Part shown: positions 1 through 7,986 of the stretch, in pieces
Position numbering within the stretch: position 1 is the stretch's first letter
Layout of the letters: every line of letters starts with the position of its first letter
NCBI RefSeq assembly: GCF_016860525.1
Contig: NZ_BNEA01000015.1
Span: forward strand, 3,534,001-3,598,000
Length of the DNA stretch: 64,000 nucleotides
From: Streptomyces rubradiris
GTDB lineage: Bacteria; Actinomycetota; Actinomycetes; Streptomycetales; Streptomycetaceae
Reading direction: 5' to 3'
The notes under the pieces: model-generated
The model's input: only the letters and a program-made list of their open reading frames with translations
Databases searched by the model: none
What the model was told of the DNA's origin: nothing
Made by a program: the position numbers and the translations under genes

Positions 1-253
1 GATAGGCAGTGAGGAACGCGGTCAGCAGACTGCTCCACTGGGCAGTGACCTCGGCCTGGGTAACCCGCCGCTGTTCCAGAGCCTCGGCATGCTCTTCAAG
101 CGCACGCAACGCAACCGACTCTTCCCTCGCGGTCCCGCGCTGGAAGATCGCGGAGATCCGGGTGCGCAGGGCGTCGGTCTGACCCTGAAGCAGGTAGGCC
201 AGAACGTTACCGGCGGCGCCGGTGGCAACGGCTAGGGCTGCTGCATCAAGCAC
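1..253 (-). CDS. N-terminal part of an unknown protein, cut by the window edge
   Basis: An open frame runs from a GTG at 253-251 to the left edge without a stop, giving 84 residues that begin VLDAAALAVATGAAGNVLAY. A G-run (CTCGGGGGTC) lies just upstream of the GTG. The segment starts with a small hydrophobic Ala/Gly-rich stretch (residues 3-22). A strongly charged stretch rich in Glu, Arg and Leu follows (around EEHAEALEQRRVTQAE) and looks like a coiled coil. I do not recognise the family. It is transcribed away from the STAND gene at 952. Codon positions show the normal Streptomyces GC bias, so I regard it as a real gene whose C-terminus is outside the window. Confidence 0.6.
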   Translation of the reverse strand, partial: MLDAAALAVATGAAGNVLAYLLQGQTDALRTRISAIFQRGTAREESVALRALEEHAEALEQRRVTQAEVTAQWSSLLTAFLTAY

Positions 254-951
254 GTGGAAGACCCCCGAGGTAGATGCGGAGCACAGTGCTACGCGCGTCC
301 GTGACCGATAGATGGTCCCTCGTAACAGAGATCAAGCGCCGATGGTCTTCAGCAACCGACCGGTTTATCTCAGGAATTGACCGAAAATCACGACCTGAGT
401 GGTGGAATCACTGCGGAACACCATGAGGCCGTCGCTCGCAGCGGTGCCCTGCCGGCGCTGTGGTCAGCGCGGGCAGGGCACCATGGAGTCGCCCACTCCG
501 CCTCGCTGCACCACTCCGCGGGACGTGACCCGACAGCTTTCTTAGCAGCGATTCGGAGGACATCGGGGCCGCGACTGGATCAGCCCCCTACCCGTGCCGT
601 CTGTGATGGCAACGACCAACCCGGCCCTGAGCTGTGTCACAGGCTGGTCCACCACCGCAACAAGAGGACCGCCAGTTCCCTCAGCACGACGCCGGCCATC
701 CACCGCACAACGAGTGCGGCCATCCGCCGCCGAAGCCTTGGCGTGCGCCACACGTACCGCGCCTTACGACAGAGATTGCGCATTGCCCGTCCCATCCGTG
801 GACTTGACCAACCAAGCGATCGGTCACACGCCACCTGACCTGTTCGGAGCGGGGTTCGACGAGAAGCACCTCATACCGGACTACAGGTATGTGCTGGTCG
901 GACAGGCAAGGAATAAGGTTCGCAGAAGGTTCGGAACGAACGGGGAACGGC
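254..951. other. 698-bp divergent interval with no convincing gene
   Basis: This lies between the divergent partial gene and the STAND gene. Open frames exist on both strands, but their translations look like antisense or shifted-frame peptides and none has a good ribosome binding site. It contains one very strong hairpin (listed separately). The last ~60 bases before 952 probably carry the promoter and leader of the STAND gene. Its length is unusual for the window and it may hold gene remnants or an untranslated RNA. Confidence 0.5.
443..482. terminator. Strong hairpin, terminator-like, inside the divergent interval
   Basis: GGTGCCCTGCCGGCGCTG (443-460) pairs with CAGCGCGGGCAGGGCACC (465-482) with one mismatch and a 4-base loop. 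No T-tract follows on either strand, which is common for Streptomyces terminators. It does not sit at the end of any gene I can support. Confidence 0.45.
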
Positions 952-3900
952 ATGGTGGACGTCCCGGCGGCAGCATCGCGCCTGGCCGAGGAACTGAGGG
1001 CAAGTCGGCAAGCATCTGGGCTCTCGTTCGGTCAGATCATCCGGCAGGGCGAGCGGCAGTCTCCTCCCGTCACCCTGACCAAGAGCACCCTCAGTGCATG
1101 GTTCAACGCTCAGAGTGTTCCGCGGGCCGGACGCGCTTTTGTCTTCCTGACCGAACTCCTCGAAAGCCGAGCCGATTCGAGGCCCGGGCCACGGTCCCGC
1201 GCTCGGTGGGAGAATCTGCGCCGAGCGGCCGAGCGAAGCAGGGCCACAGCTCGCCGGGACAGTGCGGCGACCGGGCCCCGCACGCAGAGGCAGCATGGCG
1301 ATAAACTCCGCAGCGCACGGCCACTGCGCATTGGTCTGGTCCCCGACACAGCCGATGTGCTCGTCGATCGGGCACATCGCGAGGCCCTAGCGCGTGCTCT
1401 GGACGGCCCCGAGGACAGTGACCTCGGGGACGCATCCGGCGCAGCCGTTAGGGGGCGCGTGATCACAGGAACCGGGGGCGTCGGGAAAACCTGCCTGGCC
1501 GCCGACTACTGCCGCAGTGCCGCCGACGAGGCAAACGGTGGAGTGGACGTGTTGATATGGGTGACGGCAAACACCACTCCAGCCGTGACCGGTGCCTATG
1601 CCCAGGCATCCCGCGAGCTTGAGCTGGTACCCAGTAGCGAGAACACCGCATCCGCCGCTGAACAGTTCCTCAACTGGCTCCGCATCACCGATCGCAGCTG
1701 GCTCATCGTCCTCGACGACGTGCACTCCGCTGGCGTGCTGGAGGGACTACGGCCGCCTCGACGCACCGCCGGTCGCGGCAGGGTCATCGTCACCACCCGC
1801 AGCCGCGAAAGCGACCTCGCCGCAGCGAGCGGCCATCCGTTCCTGTCCGTTGGCGTCTTCACTCCCGAGGAATCCCTCACGCACCTACGCAACACACTGC
1901 AACGAGCCGTGCCAGCCGGTGCGGACGCGGAGCTGGCGGGACTCGCCGACGATCTCGGTCATCTTCCCCTGGCCCTGTCGCGGGCGGCCGCATACCTCGA
2001 CTACAACGCCTCTTGCAGCATCGTCCGTTACCGACGCCTGCTCGCGGACCGTCGGCTCACCCTCGAACGACTGATCCCTGCGGTGCGCGGCAGTGCTGCA
2101 ACGAACTCACTGGCAGCGCTGTGGGACATCTCTGTCGAGCAGGCCGACCAGCACACCGGCATGCTGGCCCGGCCTATGCTCGAACTGGCCGCCGTCCTCG
2201 ACGGGGCAACCGGCATTCCCGCCCCTCTGTTCACCAGCGACACCGCCCGTAATTGGCTGACCGAGCGCAGCAGAGCAGACCGCCCCGTCGACGAGTTCGA
2301 TGCCGAGCACACCCTGGCAACGCTGGACCGACTCCACCTCATCGATCACACCCCGGGCGAGGATTGTGATGACGCATGGCTGGTCCGTATGCACCAGCTC
2401 ATTCAGCGTGCCGTGCATGAACATGAACCTCCTGGTTCATCGCCCGACATTCGGTCACAGCGCAGGAACGCAGTCCTGCCGGCGGCTGCCCACGCCTTGC
2501 TTGACATCTGGCCCGACACTGGGCACGACCAGGACCACGCACAGCGGCTGCGGGCCAGTGCCCGCTCGCTGGCCATCCACGATCAGGTCGGAGAGAGCCA
2601 CCCGCTGTGGCAGGACGACACCGCATACACCCTCCTCTTCCGGCTGGGCACGAGTGCAGGTGAATCCGGCGACATTGCCTGGGCACGCGCCCATTTCGAC
2701 GCGCTCTGCTCCCTCGCCCACCAGCACCTTGAAGCCGACCACCCGCACGCCCTTTTCGCCCGCAGCGAGCTGTCTCGCTGGCAAAGCCGAACCGGAGATC
2801 ATGCCGGAGCAGTCCGAACCCTGGAACGTCTTGAGGCTGACCACATCCGGTTGTTCGGCTACGAGGCCCCCGAGACACTCGTGACTCGTCACAACCTTGC
2901 AGTCGAGCGGGGTGAGGCGGGCGACGTGGGCGGCGCCATCGCTGCCCTCAAAGAGGTACTCGCTGTCCGCCAGCGCAACGGAGCGAGCCGTGGGGCGATA
3001 CTCGCCACTCTCCACAACCTTTGCTATTGGATGGGCGTCGCGGGTGACGCAGCAGAGGCTGCTTCCGCTTACCGCAGGCTGATCCCTCTCATGGGAGAGG
3101 AGTTCGGTGCCGATGCCGATGGCACACTGACCGCCCGCCATAATTTGGCCCGCTGGCTGGGCGAATCAGGCAACGCTGCCGAGGCCGTCAGCTTGCTCGA
3201 AGCGCTGCTACCCGACCAGACACGAGCGCTCGGGCCCCGGCACCTGCGCACCCTGATCACCCGGCAAAGCCTTGCCCGTTGGCAGGGCTCAGCGGGCGAG
3301 ACAGACAAAGCAATCGCCGGTTATCAAGCGTTGATCCCCGACATGAGGGAAGCCCTGGGCCCTGACCATCCCGAGCTGCTCACATCCCGGCACAACCTCG
3401 CCTATTTGCAGGCAAGAAGCGATCCGGCCGCCGCAGGCGAAAACTTCGCCGCCGTCATTGCCGACAGAACCCGAGTCCTGGGCCCCCACCACCGCGACAC
3501 ACTCAGCTCCCGACAGGGCCACGCCTTGTGTCTGGGCTGGGCAGAAAGGCCGCAGAAAGCTGTACAAGCGCTGGAAGACGTCCTCCGTGACCAGCGACAC
3601 CATCTCGCACCAGAAGACACAGGCACTCTCAGCACCCGTCACAGCCTCGCCGTCATGCGTGGCTATGCAGGAGCACCCCAGGCAGCCATCGCCGAGCTTC
3701 TAGAGCTCCTCCCCGATCAGGAGCGCATCCTGGGCCCTGGCCACCCCCAAGCCCTGGCGACCTTAGAAGACCTCGGCCGCCTGCAGGGCACAACGGGCGA
3801 CGCACAGGCGGCAAGCGACACCTACCAAACCCTGCTGACCCAGATCGAGCGCCACCTCGGCCCTGATCACCTCGCCGCACTCTCGGTACTCAACAAACTC

Positions 3901-4077
3901 GCCATGTGGCGCGGACGCGCGGGCCACCCCAGAGAAGCAGTCCACTTCCTCATCCGGATGCTCACCGGTACACGACGCCTCGTAGACCCTGCTCATCCCG
4001 TCCTCTCCACCATCAACGACAACATCGCCTATTGGCTGAATCAGGCCGACATCGCGGAACAGCGCCACGGACGCTGA
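952..4077 (+). CDS. STAND NTPase: N-terminal DNA-binding-like domain, NB-ARC, C-terminal TPR array
   Basis: The start is ATG 952, preceded by GGGGAA seven bases upstream; an in-frame start at 889 lacks a binding site. The product is 1041 residues. Residues 1-70 look like an XRE-type helix-turn-helix module common at the head of Streptomyces STAND proteins. The NB-ARC domain has Walker A GTGGVGKT at about 173-180, Walker B LIVLDD at about 251-256, and a TTR sensor motif (VIVTTRSRES). From about residue 560 the chain is a series of ~44-residue TPR units with repeated GPDHP..L..RHNLA..GxxGD motifs. Proteins of this plan act as ligand-triggered switches, either regulators or anti-phage sensors; the trigger and effector are not visible. 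A single TTA codon at 3763-3765 implies dependence on the bldA tRNA. A duplicated stem-loop element lies immediately downstream. Confidence 0.9.
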   Translation: MVDVPAAASRLAEELRASRQASGLSFGQIIRQGERQSPPVTLTKSTLSAWFNAQSVPRAGRAFVFLTELLESRADSRPGPRSRARWENLRRAAERSRATARRDSAATGPRTQRQHGDKLRSARPLRIGLVPDTADVLVDRAHREALARALDGPEDSDLGDASGAAVRGRVITGTGGVGKTCLAADYCRSAADEANGGVDVLIWVTANTTPAVTGAYAQASRELELVPSSENTASAAEQFLNWLRITDRSWLIVLDDVHSAGVLEGLRPPRRTAGRGRVIVTTRSRESDLAAASGHPFLSVGVFTPEESLTHLRNTLQRAVPAGADAELAGLADDLGHLPLALSRAAAYLDYNASCSIVRYRRLLADRRLTLERLIPAVRGSAATNSLAALWDISVEQADQHTGMLARPMLELAAVLDGATGIPAPLFTSDTARNWLTERSRADRPVDEFDAEHTLATLDRLHLIDHTPGEDCDDAWLVRMHQLIQRAVHEHEPPGSSPDIRSQRRNAVLPAAAHALLDIWPDTGHDQDHAQRLRASARSLAIHDQVGESHPLWQDDTAYTLLFRLGTSAGESGDIAWARAHFDALCSLAHQHLEADHPHALFARSELSRWQSRTGDHAGAVRTLERLEADHIRLFGYEAPETLVTRHNLAVERGEAGDVGGAIAALKEVLAVRQRNGASRGAILATLHNLCYWMGVAGDAAEAASAYRRLIPLMGEEFGADADGTLTARHNLARWLGESGNAAEAVSLLEALLPDQTRALGPRHLRTLITRQSLARWQGSAGETDKAIAGYQALIPDMREALGPDHPELLTSRHNLAYLQARSDPAAAGENFAAVIADRTRVLGPHHRDTLSSRQGHALCLGWAERPQKAVQALEDVLRDQRHHLAPEDTGTLSTRHSLAVMRGYAGAPQAAIAELLELLPDQERILGPGHPQALATLEDLGRLQGTTGDAQAASDTYQTLLTQIERHLGPDHLAALSVLNKLAMWRGRAGHPREAVHFLIRMLTGTRRLVDPAHPVLSTINDNIAYWLNQADIAEQRHGR

Positions 4078-4095
4078 AACCCTCACCTCACGAGA

Positions 4096-4240
4096 GTGCT
4101 GCATCCATCGCACGGCCGACGGAGCGTGCACAAAGCTGGCGCAAAACGGATGCAGCACACATGAAGCCGGGTAGCCTCGTGAACATGCGAGAACTACGGA
4201 GGGCTGTTTCCCCAGGCCACGGCTTACCCGATGTTTCCGC
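4096..4240 (+). ncRNA. Candidate structured element, copy 1 (with 5' hairpin)
   Basis: A perfect 11-bp inverted repeat, GTGCTGCATCC (4096-4106) with GGATGCAGCAC (4148-4158), encloses a smaller GCAC/GTGC hairpin. It is followed by a second stem-loop: CGTG...CACG outside and GAGAAC opposite GTTTCC inside, around a loop reading TACGGAGGGCT. The same loop and flanks recur about 200 bp downstream (4311-4450). Strand is assumed from the neighbouring gene. It could be an RNA, a processed 3' UTR or a DNA structure; no reading frame is conserved between the copies. Confidence 0.4.
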
Positions 4241-4310
4241 AAGTCACAGCCCTGCCGAGGGAAAACCCCTAAAGCGGGTGTCGGGTAGGCGCTTCGGCAG
4301 CCCAAGCAAC

Positions 4311-4450
4311 CTTGGCCGTCCGGCTCGGGCACAACCCCACCAGGAGCGCTTCCAGGGCACATGAGCCTGGGTAACGGCGTTGACGGGTGAGAACTACGGA
4401 GAGGAGTTTTCCCAGGTCAACGCACACATTGCGAAGATACCCCAGGTCAC
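4311..4450 (+). ncRNA. Candidate structured element, copy 2
   Basis: This copy aligns with copy 1 from the GGCCG..CGG segment (near 4313) through the core GAGAACTACGGAG at 4389-4401, and on to the AGGTCACCGCCC tail. Its outer stem is GCGTTGAC (4377-4384) with GTCAACGC (4416-4423), perfect over 8 bp. Copy 1 uses different bases for the same stem, which looks like compensatory change. The inner stem is GAGAAC with GTTTTC and the loop is TACGGAGAGGA. The large 5' hairpin of copy 1 is not preserved here. Confidence 0.4.
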
Positions 4451-4514
4451 CGCCCCACCCCTCCCATTCGCTGCACAAGTGGCAGGACTTCTCGGTACGA
4501 CTGCACGAAGCGGG

Positions 4515-4537
4515 ACACCAGCCTTATTGCCTGGTGT
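4515..4537 (+). terminator. Hairpin after the duplicated element
   Basis: ACACCAG (4515-4521) pairs with CTGGTGT (4531-4537) around an AT-rich loop (CCTTATTGC). It sits where transcripts of the STAND gene and the duplicated element would be expected to end. There is no T-run, so it is a candidate only. Confidence 0.3.
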
Positions 4538-4791
4538 GGCCGTGAGCCGGGGGTGCACGGGGCCGGGCGGCGCTGAGCGGCCCTCGGGTCCCGCCGGCCC
4601 GAGCGGTGGGCGGCAGTGCGACCCAGGCCGGCACCTCGACCGGGTGCTCGGCCGACAGCCCGGCAGGCGGATCACGTACGGTTGAAGTACCGAGGGCATC
4701 ACGCACTCCGGCCGCCACGCCGGGTCGTCCTCGGCGAGAGACGAGTGGATCCGGGCCGCCCCCGTGGCCGGCGCGGAGACGGGTCGGCACC

Positions 4792-4890
4792 ATGTCCGCC
4801 ACGGTCGAAGCAACCCCGCGCGAGCCCTTCACGGCAGGGGCCGCACCGAGCGCCCACGCGGGCCCGCCACCCCGCCGAGGGGAGGCGTGA
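4792..4890 (+). CDS. Possible 32-residue leader ORF overlapping the next start
   Basis: ATG 4792 opens a frame of 32 codons whose TGA (4888-4890) shares its last base with the ATG of the STAS-GNAT gene (TGATG). This arrangement allows translational coupling. The peptide is Pro/Ala-rich without recognisable features, and the possible binding site (GGAGA) is about 12 bases away. It may be a coupled leader peptide or chance; I lean slightly toward chance. Confidence 0.25.
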   Translation: MSATVEATPREPFTAGAAPSAHAGPPPRRGEA

Positions 4891-5774
4891 TGACCCTTTC
4901 CCGGCTGGACATCCATCGGCGGAACCGAGGAGAGCGAACCCTCGTCACGCTCGCCGGAGACATCGGGCCGGCCACGACGCCGCTGCTGCGGGCCGCGGTG
5001 GAGCGGTGCCTGCTGGACGGTGTCACCGTGATCGACATCGACCTGGCCACGGTCGGTTCCTGTGACGCCAAGGGCTTGGACGTCCTGCTGTCGGCAGCAC
5101 AGCGCGCCGGCCGGGTCCACGCTCGCCTGCGGCTGCACCATCCGTGCGCGCAGATCGCCCGGCTCCTCGATGCCACCGGATCGAGTGCGCTGCTCCTTAC
5201 GGCCCCCGCGAGTCCGGTCCCCAGGGGCGGGATCCGGCTTCGCCGGCTGACCCGCGGGCAGGCGGAAGACATGCGCGAGGACATCGCGGACCTGGCTGCG
5301 GCGTCCGTCGCGGGCACCGGCGGCGAGGCGTACCACAACCGAGGCGCCTTCCTGCACCGCTTGGCGGTCACCGCCCACCGGCCCGGCTTCGCCCTGCTGG
5401 TCGCCGAGACGACAGTGCTGGTCGGTTGCGCCTTCGGTTTTCCGATGGGCTCCGACGGCTCCGGCCCCCGGGGGTCCGACGGAACGCTCCAGGAGATCAT
5501 CCAGCGGCTCACCTCCCGAGCGCGGTTCGTCGTCCTCACCCAGGTCGTGGCCCATCCGCACGTTCAGCACCGCGATATCGCCCACCGTCTGCAACAGCGT
5601 CTGCTCACGGACCTGCGCTCCTCTGTCGGGGTCACCCTGCTGCACCCCGCCGACCAGGCGGGACAGGCCGCCTTCTCGTCCTGGGGCTGGCAGAACATGG
5701 GTGAGGTCGTGGGGCTGCCCGGCGCCGTCGCCCCGTGCGTACTGGCCCTGTCCGTCGAAGGACAGCCCTCTTGA
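4890..5774 (+). CDS. STAS domain fused to a GNAT-like acetyltransferase domain
   Basis: The start is ATG 4890 after GAGGGGAGG; 294 residues. The first ~115 residues form a STAS (anti-sigma-factor antagonist) fold: LVTLAGDIG, a paired-strand VIDIDLATVGSCDAKGLDVLL segment, and a closing helix. The serine phosphorylated in SpoIIAA-type proteins lies in a D-S-S/G loop. Here the loop reads CDAKG, so the usual phospho-site is missing. Residues ~150-285 resemble a GNAT fold, with FVVLTQVVAHPHVQHRDIAHRL matching the acetyl-CoA-binding motif A and a late GW.N.GE motif. The fusion suggests a phosphorylation-independent partner in stress signalling, or an acetyltransferase steered by a STAS module. A PP2C phosphatase lies nearby at 6677. 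Confidence 0.75.
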   Translation: MTLSRLDIHRRNRGERTLVTLAGDIGPATTPLLRAAVERCLLDGVTVIDIDLATVGSCDAKGLDVLLSAAQRAGRVHARLRLHHPCAQIARLLDATGSSALLLTAPASPVPRGGIRLRRLTRGQAEDMREDIADLAAASVAGTGGEAYHNRGAFLHRLAVTAHRPGFALLVAETTVLVGCAFGFPMGSDGSGPRGSDGTLQEIIQRLTSRARFVVLTQVVAHPHVQHRDIAHRLQQRLLTDLRSSVGVTLLHPADQAGQAAFSSWGWQNMGEVVGLPGAVAPCVLALSVEGQPS

Positions 5775-5797
5775 CCCTGTCCGTCGAAGGGCAGCCC
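5746..5797 (+). repeat. 23-bp direct repeat straddling a stop codon
   Basis: The 23-base unit beginning CCCTGTCCGTCGAAGG at 5746-5768 is repeated at 5775-5797 with one substitution. The TGA of the STAS-GNAT gene (5772-5774) lies between the copies. Each unit contains CTGTCC...GGaCAG inverted bases that could form a small hairpin after the stop. Confidence 0.6.
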
Positions 5798-5895
5798 CCG
5801 GCACACCGATGACGTGGCAGGGGAACGATGGGCCGGCGGTCGTACCGGCCGGGGCGACTCACGCCACCCGCCGTCCGCCGTACGGGCGTGTCGCG

Positions 5896-5957
5896 ACGCG
5901 ATGGCCGTCGGCCCCCCTCCACGCGATGGCCGTCGGCCCCTCCACGCGATGGCCGCG
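5896..5957 (+). repeat. Short tandem repeat, 2.5 copies
   Basis: ACGCGATGGCCGTCGGCCCC-type units occupy 5896-5920, 5921-5943 and, partially, 5944-5957, with lengths of 25, 23 and 14 bp. The region is intergenic, between the STAS-GNAT gene and the DUF5994 gene. The 321-base gap 5775-6095 otherwise shows no gene. Confidence 0.6.
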
Positions 5958-6095
5958 CGCCACGCCGCCCGTCACGGCCGGGAGTAGCCTGACAGGTACC
6001 GAGAACTTTCGGGCGCACGATCACGGTGGCGCCGTTCCCGGCGAGTGTCAGACACGGGCAGCCGGAAAACGCACGGCCCGGAACGGGATCGCACG

Positions 6096-6605
6096 ATGGA
6101 CACCACCACAAAGCCCGCCGAAGGTACGGCACCAGAATCGGGACACTCCTACGGGATGCCCTTGCCCCGGCTGCGCCTCACGCCGGATGTCAGCCATGGC
6201 TCGCTGGACGGCGCGTGGTGGCCGCGCTGTGACGCACTGGAACCGGAGCCGCCCGCGCTGGTCGGTTCCTCGGACCCGGGCGTCGGCACCGTCACCCGCG
6301 TGACCGTGGGGAGGGCCGTCTGGCCCGGTGCCCCGCGGCAGGTGACGGCGCCGGGGCATGTGATCGAGGTGGCCCTGAGCGACGACGCCGCCGAGGCGCA
6401 TGCCATCACCGTGGACTGCGGCAGCGTGGGACGCTGGGAACTGCTGGTGGTACCCCCGCACGAGCCGGCCGGAGTGATCACCCGGCTGCCGACCGCCGCC
6501 GCCCCCGGGAACCCACTGACGGCTCCGCGCCTGCTGGCCTGCGCCGAGAGCGGCCCGGACGGACAGGAGGCATGGGGCACGGAAGGAGGAGCCGGACCCA
6601 GGTGA
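6096..6605 (+). CDS. DUF5994 family protein
   Basis: ATG 6096 (MDTTTKPAEG) is preferred over a GTG at 6045; 169 residues. It carries the family signature LRLTPDVSHGSLDGAWWPRCDALEPEPPAL near the N-terminus. A strand-rich middle follows (VTRVTVGRAVWPGAP), then a WELLVVPPHEP motif. The family is small, widespread in Streptomyces and without an assigned function. A second, divergent member lies at 7987-8469 on the other side of the PP2C gene. The C-terminal ~25 residues are Gly/Glu-rich and probably disordered. Codon use is normal for the window. Confidence 0.8.
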   Translation: MDTTTKPAEGTAPESGHSYGMPLPRLRLTPDVSHGSLDGAWWPRCDALEPEPPALVGSSDPGVGTVTRVTVGRAVWPGAPRQVTAPGHVIEVALSDDAAEAHAITVDCGSVGRWELLVVPPHEPAGVITRLPTAAAPGNPLTAPRLLACAESGPDGQEAWGTEGGAGPR

Positions 6606-6676
6606 GCAGCCCGACCCGGCCGACTCCGCCCGACCGGAAGGCCGGGCGTCCACGACCGACCCCGTGATGGAGCCCC

Positions 6677-7933
6677 ATGGAACCGACGGATCCTGTGGCG
6701 TCCCAGCCCGCTCCGAGCGTGACCGAGGCGGGCGAGGGAATGACGGCGGGACGGCGCGCGGACCGGTCCGAGAGCTTGGGGGAAGCTCTCCTCGGAAAGA
6801 TCCTCGACAGCGCGCACTCACTCCCGCCCCATCTCATCGGGCCCCTGGTGGCCGATGTGGTGCAGCGGCTCGGTGGCCGCCGTCCGCAGGTGCTGTTGCA
6901 GGACTACGGCCAGCTGCTGCTCGTACCGCTGCCCGGTGAGGGCCTCACGGGCGGGGAACCGCAGGTGATCGACGACTCCGAGGCGGGCCGCTGCTTTCTC
7001 GACGCGGCCCCCGTGGAGGTACCCCAGGAGGACGGCGTCCGGGTCCATCTGCCCCTCCTGGACGGCGGTGACCAGGTGGGGGTCATGGCGGTGACGCTGG
7101 ACAGCATCGATGACGACGACCGCCGCCTGCTGTTCCGGATCTCCGGCCTGGTGGCCGACCTCCTGGTGACCAAGCACGGCTACTCCGACCTGTTCTTCAA
7201 CGTCCGACGCGGTGAGGCGATGAGCGTCGCGGCGGAGATCCAGTGGTCCGTGCTGCCACCGCTGGCCATGATCATGCCCCGGGTCGCCGTGGCGGGGATC
7301 CTGGAACCCGCCTACGACGTGGCCGGCGACAGCTTCGACTACGCGCTGAACGACGACGTCCTCCACGTGGCCATGATCGACGCGATGGGTCACGGGCTGG
7401 ACGCGGCCACGATGGCCACGGTGGCCATCGGCTCCTACCGCCACGCCCGCCGCGCCGGTATCGGACTGTCGGAGATCTACGCGTTCATGGACCGCGCCGT
7501 GGCCGGGCAATTCGGTCCCGAGCACTTCGTCACCGCGCAGATGCTGCAGCTGGACACGACGACGGGGCGGGTGCAGTGGGTCAACGCCGGGCACCCCCCG
7601 CCGATCCTTGTCCGCGACCACCGCGTCGCACAGCGTCTGGTCTCCCCGACGACGCTCCCCGTCGGCCTGGGTGGTGCGGAGCCCCGGGTGAGCGAGCTGG
7701 GGCTGGTGCCCGGGGACCGCGTGCTCTGCTTCACCGACGGAGTGGTCGAGGAGCACGAGAGCGGTGGGGAGGAGTTCGGTGAGGACCAGCTGATCGACTG
7801 CGTGAACCGACTGGAGCGGACCGGGCGCGGCATCCGGGCGGTGACGCGCTCGCTGTCCCACACGCTCAAGCGGGCGCGGGGCGGCCAGACCAGCGATGAC
7901 GCGACGCTGCTCGTGGTGGAGTGGCGCGGCTGA
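6677..7933 (+). CDS. PP2C-family serine/threonine phosphatase (SpoIIE type)
   Basis: ATG 6677 follows GGAG by four bases; 418 residues. Residues ~25-175 resemble a GAF-like sensory domain (VLLQDYGQLLLVPLPGEG, then GVMAVTLDSIDDDDRRLL). Residues ~200-415 are the SpoIIE/RsbU phosphatase: AAEIQWSVLPP, then DVAGDSFDYALNDD and MIDAMGHGLDAATMA with the metal-binding aspartates. NAGHPPPIL, LCFTDGVVE and a C-terminal SDDATLLVVEW follow. Such enzymes dephosphorylate STAS anti-sigma antagonists. No kinase lies beside it, although an ATP-binding anti-sigma-like gene is at 39149-39562. The product has no membrane segment, so it is cytoplasmic. Confidence 0.9.
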   Translation: MEPTDPVASQPAPSVTEAGEGMTAGRRADRSESLGEALLGKILDSAHSLPPHLIGPLVADVVQRLGGRRPQVLLQDYGQLLLVPLPGEGLTGGEPQVIDDSEAGRCFLDAAPVEVPQEDGVRVHLPLLDGGDQVGVMAVTLDSIDDDDRRLLFRISGLVADLLVTKHGYSDLFFNVRRGEAMSVAAEIQWSVLPPLAMIMPRVAVAGILEPAYDVAGDSFDYALNDDVLHVAMIDAMGHGLDAATMATVAIGSYRHARRAGIGLSEIYAFMDRAVAGQFGPEHFVTAQMLQLDTTTGRVQWVNAGHPPPILVRDHRVAQRLVSPTTLPVGLGGAEPRVSELGLVPGDRVLCFTDGVVEEHESGGEEFGEDQLIDCVNRLERTGRGIRAVTRSLSHTLKRARGGQTSDDATLLVVEWRG

Positions 7934-7986
7934 CCTCCGCTCGCCGTACGACGCCGTTGCGCGGGTCGCGCCCGGCGGCGGGCCCG

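Noticed and set aside
377..838. 153-residue open frame in the divergent gap
   Set aside because: No binding site, biased His/Arg/Ser composition, crossed by the 443-482 hairpin, no recognisable motif.
4096..4450. CRISPR-like or tRNA-like interpretation of the duplicated element
   Set aside because: Only two diverged copies, no regular spacer, no cloverleaf or CCA end.
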